From: Chloroflexota bacterium
GTDB taxonomy: Bacteria; Chloroflexota; Anaerolineae; Anaerolineales; DRKV01
Direction: 5' to 3'
Length of the DNA stretch: 7,573 bases
Assembly: GCA_011051635.1 (NCBI GenBank)
Contig: DRKV01000268.1
Location: 1-7,573 of the forward strand
The position numbers and the translations under genes are program-made. Shown in pieces: positions 4,053-7,573 of this stretch; position 1 is the first letter of the stretch, and each line of letters begins with the position of its first letter. The notes beneath the pieces are model-generated. The model was not told the origin of the DNA. It ran no database searches and was given only the letters and a program-made list of their open reading frames with translations.

Positions 4053-5834
4053 ATGTACAAAACACATTTTTGTGGAGCATTACGTCCCGAGCACGCCGGA
4101 CAGGAAGTGGCCCTGGCCGGCTGGGTACACCGCCGTCGCGACCACGGCGGCGTGACCTTCATTGACTTGCGTGACCGTTTCGGCATCGTCCAGGTGCTGG
4201 CCGATTCGGCTACCCACCCCGAAGCGCATGCCGCCCTGGCGGACGCGCGCAGCGAATGGGTGCTGCAAATCAGCGGGACGGTGCGCCGCCGCCCCGAAGG
4301 GATGGAAAATCCCAACCTGGCAACCGGCCAGGTCGAAGTGGTGGCGCACGCCGTCCAGGTGCTCAACGCCGCCAAAGTGCCGCCCTTTACCATCAACAAG
4401 GAAGACGGGGTGGACGAATCCGTCCGCCTGCGCTACCGCTATCTGGACCTGCGCCGCGAACGAATGCAGTACAACATCGCCCTGCGTCACAAGGTTGTCA
4501 AGTTCATTCGGGATTACCTGGATGCGCAAGGCTTTCTGGAAATCGAGACTCCTATCCTGTTCAAGGCCACCCCGGAGGGAGCGCGCGATTACCTGGTGCC
4601 CTCCCGCGTCCATCCCGGCGAATTCTACGCCCTGCCCCAGTCCCCGCAGCAACTCAAGCAACTCCTGATGGTGGCAGGAATGGAGCGCTACTTCCAGATT
4701 GCGCGCTGCTTCCGCGACGAAGACCTGCGCGGCGACCGCCAGCCCGAATTCACCCAACTCGACCTGGAGATGTCCTTCGTAGACCGCCGCGAGGACGTGA
4801 TGGCCCTCATGGAAACCATGTACACCCGCATGGCGCAGGAACTCGTCCCCCACAAGCGCATCCTGCAAACCCCCTGGCCGCGCTTCTCCTACCGGGAAAG
4901 CATGGAGCGCTTCGGCAACGACCACCCCGATATCCGCTTTGGCCTGGAACTGGTGGACATCAGCGACCTGGCCGAGGGCTGCGGCTTCGGGGTTTTCGAA
5001 AAGGCTGTTGCCAACGGCGGAGACGTGCGCGGCATCAACGCCAAAGGGCTGGGCGGATACAGCCGCAAGCAAATCGACGAACTGACCCGCTTCGTGCAGC
5101 AATACGGCGCCAAGGGACTGGCTTACATCATCCTGCCCCCCGAGGGCGGCGTGCGCTCCCCCATCGCCAAATTCTTCTCCCCAGAGACCCTGGAAGCCAT
5201 CAAGACCCGCATGGAAGCCCAGGCCGGCGACTTGCTCCTCTTCGTGGCCGACCAGCCCGCCGTGGTCTTCGATACCCTCAGCCGCCTGCGCATTCTGCTC
5301 GGCGACCGCCTCGGCCTGCGCGACCCCGATGTGCTCGGCTTCTGCTGGGTGATTGACTTCCCCTGGGCTTTCTGGAACGAGGAAGAACACCGCTGGGACC
5401 CCAGTCAGCACCTCTTTACCATGCCCATGCCCGAAGACTTGCCTCTGCTGGAGAGCGACCCGGCCAAAATGCGCGGCACGCAGTACGACATGGTGCTCAA
5501 CAACCACGAGGTCGCGGGCGGGTCCATCCGTATTCACGACCGCGCCCTGCAAGAGCGCATCTTCAACCTGATTGGCCTCGACCCCGAAGTGGCCCGCGAA
5601 CGTTTCGGGCACATGCTGGAGGCCTTCGAATACGGCGCGCCGCCTCACGGCGGCATCGCCTCCGGGATTGACCGCCTGGTGATGCTCCTGGCCGACGCCC
5701 CCAACATCCGCGAGGTGATTGCCTTCCCCAAGAACCAGGCCGCCCGCGACGTGATGGCAGACGCCCCCTCCCCCGTCGAGCCGGAGCAACTCGCCGAACT
5801 GCACATCAAACTGGACATCCCCGAAGAGCACTGA
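4053..5834 (+). CDS. aspS: Aspartyl-tRNA synthetase, probably non-discriminating
   Basis: Class IIb synthetase that charges tRNA-Asp and, if non-discriminating, also makes Asp-tRNA-Asn for later amidation by GatCAB. At 593 residues it matches bacterial AspRS. Order: N-terminal OB-fold anticodon domain (about 1-105), catalytic core with motif 2 (CFRDEDLRGDRQPEFTQLD, 219-237), a bacterial GAD insertion (about 285-420), the ATP/aspartate region around 478-496, and motif 3 (GGIASGIDRLVMLL, 533-546). His31 in RRRDHGG and Gly83 in RRRPEG match the residues linked to relaxed tRNA choice in Pseudomonas aeruginosa AspRS (His31, Gly82), whereas the E. coli enzyme has Leu and Lys. The start is the ATG at 4053, seven bases after GAGGAG; a GTG at 4038 abuts the terminator T-tract and is rejected. 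It is controlled by the attenuator upstream. Confidence 0.97.
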   Translation: MYKTHFCGALRPEHAGQEVALAGWVHRRRDHGGVTFIDLRDRFGIVQVLADSATHPEAHAALADARSEWVLQISGTVRRRPEGMENPNLATGQVEVVAHAVQVLNAAKVPPFTINKEDGVDESVRLRYRYLDLRRERMQYNIALRHKVVKFIRDYLDAQGFLEIETPILFKATPEGARDYLVPSRVHPGEFYALPQSPQQLKQLLMVAGMERYFQIARCFRDEDLRGDRQPEFTQLDLEMSFVDRREDVMALMETMYTRMAQELVPHKRILQTPWPRFSYRESMERFGNDHPDIRFGLELVDISDLAEGCGFGVFEKAVANGGDVRGINAKGLGGYSRKQIDELTRFVQQYGAKGLAYIILPPEGGVRSPIAKFFSPETLEAIKTRMEAQAGDLLLFVADQPAVVFDTLSRLRILLGDRLGLRDPDVLGFCWVIDFPWAFWNEEEHRWDPSQHLFTMPMPEDLPLLESDPAKMRGTQYDMVLNNHEVAGGSIRIHDRALQERIFNLIGLDPEVARERFGHMLEAFEYGAPPHGGIASGIDRLVMLLADAPNIREVIAFPKNQAARDVMADAPSPVEPEQLAELHIKLDIPEEH

Positions 5835-5855
5835 CAGCAACGAGAGCGATGAATC

Positions 5856-5887
5856 AAAACGCCCCTCCACTCGGAAGGGGCGTTTTT
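5856..5887. terminator. Bidirectional terminator between aspS and the S1-domain gene
   Basis: AAAACGCCCCT (5856-5866) pairs with AGGGGCGTTTT (5876-5886), with CC/GG pairs possible inside and TTTTT at the end. The symmetric A and T tracts let it end both aspS (stop 5834, plus) and the convergent S1-domain gene (stop 5917, minus). Confidence 0.92.
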
Positions 5888-5916
5888 CATCCGGTAAGGC
5901 TTCCAGCAAAGCGGCG

Positions 5917-6657
5917 CTAGTTCTTCGAAACCTTCTTGATGATGCCTTTCAAATTGGCCGCGGCCTTGCTGTTCTGAGAGCGTTCCATGGCCTCCCGCAG
6001 GGCGATTTCCATCGCCGTAGGCACATCGTTGTCGCCGCTGCTCTGCATCAAAGCCCGCTGGGAATGCTGAGGGCGTTTGCGGGGCTTGCGCGGACGCTTC
6101 GGCTTTTCCTCTATCACCGGCTTTTCCTGGAGGGCCTTCATGCTCAGTTTGATTTGCTTCTTGCGGCGGCTGAACTTGAGAATCTGCACGTCCACCTCAT
6201 CACCCACCTTGACCACATCCGCGGGCTCCTTGACGAAGCCGTGCGTCAATTCGCTGATGTGTACCAGACCGGGGCGTTCCGCGCCGATGTCCACGAAAGC
6301 GCCGAATTTCTCCAGGCGGGTGACCTTGCCTTTGACCACCATGCCGGGTTCCATCTCGCGCCATTCCAGGGCATACGGCTCAATCATGGTCAACTCGATA
6401 CGCCGCTTCTCAGGGAAGACCTGACGCACCCACACATCCACCGTGTCGCCGACCTTGACGGCCTCCTCGACCTTGTGAACCGGCTCGCGGCGCAACTGGG
6501 AGATATGCACCACGCCCGGCACCTCTAGGCCAATATCCACGATGGCGCCCGCCAACGAAGTTTTGATAACCTTACCGGTGAAATGGGTCTTGCGTTTGAG
6601 TTCGGAAAGCGAGGTTCCCGCCATCGCTTCCACTGTTTCGGTTGTTGTAGGTTCCAT
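5917..6657 (-). CDS. RNA-binding protein with two S1 domains
   Basis: 246-residue cytoplasmic protein. The first S1 (OB-fold) domain spans about 24-92 (FTGKV, GAIVDIG, PGVVHISQL, KVGDTVDVWV, RRIELTM). The second spans about 103-173 (EPGMVVKGKV, KFGAFVDIG, RPGLVHISEL, KVGDEVDVQIL, KQIKLSM). A highly basic linker follows (184-201, EKPKRPRKPRKRPQ), then a helical tail (213-246) ending in Lys-rich sequence. It is far shorter than ribosomal protein S1 (4-6 repeats) and lacks PNPase or Tex domains, so it is a stand-alone S1 protein, probably acting on mRNA or the ribosome (inferred). The start ATG at 6655-6657 has GGAG nine bases upstream. It stands alone, with a perfect consensus promoter (6830-6858) and a leader of about 165 nt with a hairpin. 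Confidence 0.93.
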   Translation of the reverse strand: MEPTTTETVEAMAGTSLSELKRKTHFTGKVIKTSLAGAIVDIGLEVPGVVHISQLRREPVHKVEEAVKVGDTVDVWVRQVFPEKRRIELTMIEPYALEWREMEPGMVVKGKVTRLEKFGAFVDIGAERPGLVHISELTHGFVKEPADVVKVGDEVDVQILKFSRRKKQIKLSMKALQEKPVIEEKPKRPRKPRKRPQHSQRALMQSSGDNDVPTAMEIALREAMERSQNSKAAANLKGIIKKVSKN

Positions 6658-6735
6658 AATATCACTCTCCCGACAGAGAATACACGCTCACCCGGAAGAC
6701 CGCACAGCAGCATCCCGGACGGCTTTGACATGAAA

Positions 6736-6772
6736 ACCTGCCAACAGCGGATTTTGCGCGATGTTGGCAGGT
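6736..6772 (-). promoter_or_regulatory. Hairpin in the 5' leader of the S1-domain gene
   Basis: Perfect 11-bp inverted repeat ACCTGCCAACA/TGTTGGCAGGT around a 15-base loop. Read on the minus strand it lies about 50-90 nt into the mRNA and is followed by TTTTC, so it could be a weak attenuator or terminator, or a protein-binding hairpin. Binding by the S1 protein itself is a guess. Confidence 0.5.
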
Positions 6773-6829
6773 CTATCCACAAATTTGATGCGACAATGAA
6801 GAAGAATCTATGGGTGCTCGCGGGGATGG

Positions 6830-6858
6830 ATTATACTCGCAACCCCCGGATATGTCAA
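6830..6858 (-). promoter_or_regulatory. Perfect consensus promoter for the S1-domain gene
   Basis: On the minus strand: -35 TTGACA (6853-6858), 17-bp spacer and -10 TATAAT (6830-6835), all consensus. The start is expected near 6823, giving a leader of about 165 nt. Confidence 0.9.
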
Positions 6859-6867
6859 AACTAATGC

Positions 6868-6906
6868 AGGACAACTTGTAGGACAACTGCGAGCAGTTGT
6901 CCTACA
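6868..6906. repeat. 13-bp-arm palindrome plus an extra direct half-site
   Basis: TGTAGGACAACTG (6877-6889) and CAGTTGTCCTACA (6894-6906) are perfect inverted copies around CGAG. A third copy of the core AGGACAACT lies at 6868-6876, 12 bp before the second (6880-6888). It sits between the S1 promoter and the next plus-strand gene. It may be an operator or a dispersed extragenic palindrome; there is no T-tract. Confidence 0.65.
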
Positions 6907-6950
6907 CCGCCCCCAAGCGGCGGATGCATCGCACAAGGAGAGAACCCCCC

Positions 6951-7268
6951 ATGAACAAAAATCCGCAAGAAGACCGGGAATTTCGCCGAAAACAGAACCG
7001 CCTTCAAATTGGCGGCCTGGCCCTGGGGCTGGTTGCCGCATGGATAGTGGGCAGCCTCCTCCCCGCCCTCCCGCAGCGCTTCACCTGGATGACGGTTATG
7101 CTCTGGGGCGCGGCGCTGGGAGCCTCCCTCTTCGGTTGGCAATCCTACGAACGCGCCGGCAAAGCCCTCACCCGCTCCGGGAACCGCTGGCTTAACACAG
7201 CGGTAGGGGCGGGCATCCCCTTTGGCGCGCTTCTCCTGCTCGGCTGGCTCCTGGGAGGCCGCGCATAA
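6951..7268 (+). CDS. Small three-helix membrane protein, function unknown
   Basis: 105 residues; I do not recognise a family. The N terminus is charged and basic (NKNPQEDREFRRKQNR). Three hydrophobic segments follow at about 18-39, 45-62 and 83-103, with a polar stretch (QSYERAGKALTRSGNRW, 64-80) between the second and third. By the positive-inside rule the N terminus and the 64-80 loop would be cytoplasmic, which fits a short periplasmic loop at 40-44. The start ATG at 6951 has AAGGAG nine bases before the start codon, and an upstream in-frame GTG has no such site. No clear promoter was found. It ends 7 bp from the stop of the convergent gene to its right, with no terminator visible between them. 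Confidence 0.78.
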   Translation: MNKNPQEDREFRRKQNRLQIGGLALGLVAAWIVGSLLPALPQRFTWMTVMLWGAALGASLFGWQSYERAGKALTRSGNRWLNTAVGAGIPFGALLLLGWLLGGRA

Positions 7269-7275
7269 GCGCGGT

Positions 7276-7573
7276 TCACATCCCCGGAATGAGCGGCGCC
7301 GAGGTGCGGTTGACCTCGCGGAAGGGAGCAATCATCCAGAAATACCCCAGGATGACCACCATCGCCAGCAGCCCTCCCCAGCGGCGCATCGCGGCGTTGG
7401 CAAGTAAATCCCCGGTCACCCGCAGCGCCAGAGAGAGATGCAGCGACACCAGCGGGATGTACATCGTCTTGCGGTAGGCAATTCTCAGCCCCAGCACGGC
7501 GGGGAAAATGATGGGGGCGTGCCCGAAAATCATCGTGAAGGTGAAGCCCAGAAAGATGGCGTGCAGCACGGCA
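7276..7573 (-). CDS. C-terminal 98 residues of a multi-pass membrane protein (5' end beyond the window)
   Basis: The minus-strand frame is open from the right edge to TGA at 7276-7278; the true start lies outside, so an internal Met or Val should not be taken as the start. The visible part has about three hydrophobic helices: fragment residues 3-28 (HAIFLGFTFTMIFGHAPIIF), 38-58 and 66-84. Histidines at fragment positions 4, 18 and 45 fall within or beside the helices. The HAxxLGF...MIFGH pattern resembles membrane proteins that bind haem or metal (NnrS-like or oxidase-related), but I cannot assign a family from this piece. Confidence 0.75.
   Translation of the reverse strand, partial: AVLHAIFLGFTFTMIFGHAPIIFPAVLGLRIAYRKTMYIPLVSLHLSLALRVTGDLLANAAMRRWGGLLAMVVILGYFWMIAPFREVNRTSAPLIPGM

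Noticed and set aside
4080..5909. Minus-strand open frame of 609 codons
   Set aside because: It is a GC-driven shadow antisense to aspS and crosses the terminator at 5856-5887.
6525..6782. Minus-strand frame of 85 codons overlapping the S1 gene start
   Set aside because: It is out of frame with the S1 gene, starts with TTG without a Shine-Dalgarno, and crosses the leader hairpin.
6583..6864. Plus-strand open frame of 93 codons over the S1 gene start
   Set aside because: It lies antisense to the S1 gene start, its leader and its promoter, and has no ribosome-binding site.

Overview
The window comes from a GC-rich bacterial chromosome and carries mostly core translation and amino-acid genes. 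The best guess for the host is a Chloroflexota (Anaerolineae-like) bacterium. That rests on the mix of a leucine T-box on ilvE, a bacterial-type AspRS with a GAD domain, a stand-alone two-S1-domain protein and palindromic intergenic repeats; it is inference, not proof. No mobile element, CRISPR array or rRNA was seen.

Left part (1-3531), minus strand. A leucine T-box riboswitch (about 3222-3487) with its own promoter precedes ilvE (branched-chain aminotransferase). A 425-bp spacer full of short palindromic repeats follows, then leuS (leucyl-tRNA synthetase), whose 3' end runs off the left edge. The T-box specifier reads CTC (Leu), so ilvE, and perhaps leuS by readthrough, should respond to uncharged tRNA-Leu.

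Middle (3504-3840). Two alanine tRNA genes lie in tandem on the minus strand, anticodons CGC and GGC. Each has its own near-consensus promoter (TTGACA, 17 bp, TACAAT or TAGAAT). The upstream tRNA promoter stands back to back with an extended -10 promoter that drives aspS on the plus strand.

Right-centre (3811-5834), plus strand. aspS (aspartyl-tRNA synthetase) has a leader of about 200 nt that looks like a complete ribosome-mediated attenuator. It holds a 31-residue leader peptide with consecutive Asp-Asp-Asn-Asn codons, a hairpin over those codons, an antiterminator in which 14 of 15 positions can pair with the terminator's 5' half, and an intrinsic terminator ending 15 nt before the aspS start. 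AspRS carries His31 and Gly83, the signature of non-discriminating enzymes that charge both tRNA-Asp and tRNA-Asn. The leader therefore appears to sense exactly the two tRNAs the enzyme serves. This is the most interesting item in the window.

Right part (5856-7573). A bidirectional terminator separates aspS from a convergent minus-strand gene for a protein with two S1 RNA-binding domains, which has a perfect consensus promoter and a leader hairpin. Beyond it are a 13-bp-arm palindrome, a small three-helix membrane protein on the plus strand and, tail to tail with it, the C-terminal piece of an unrecognised multi-pass membrane protein.
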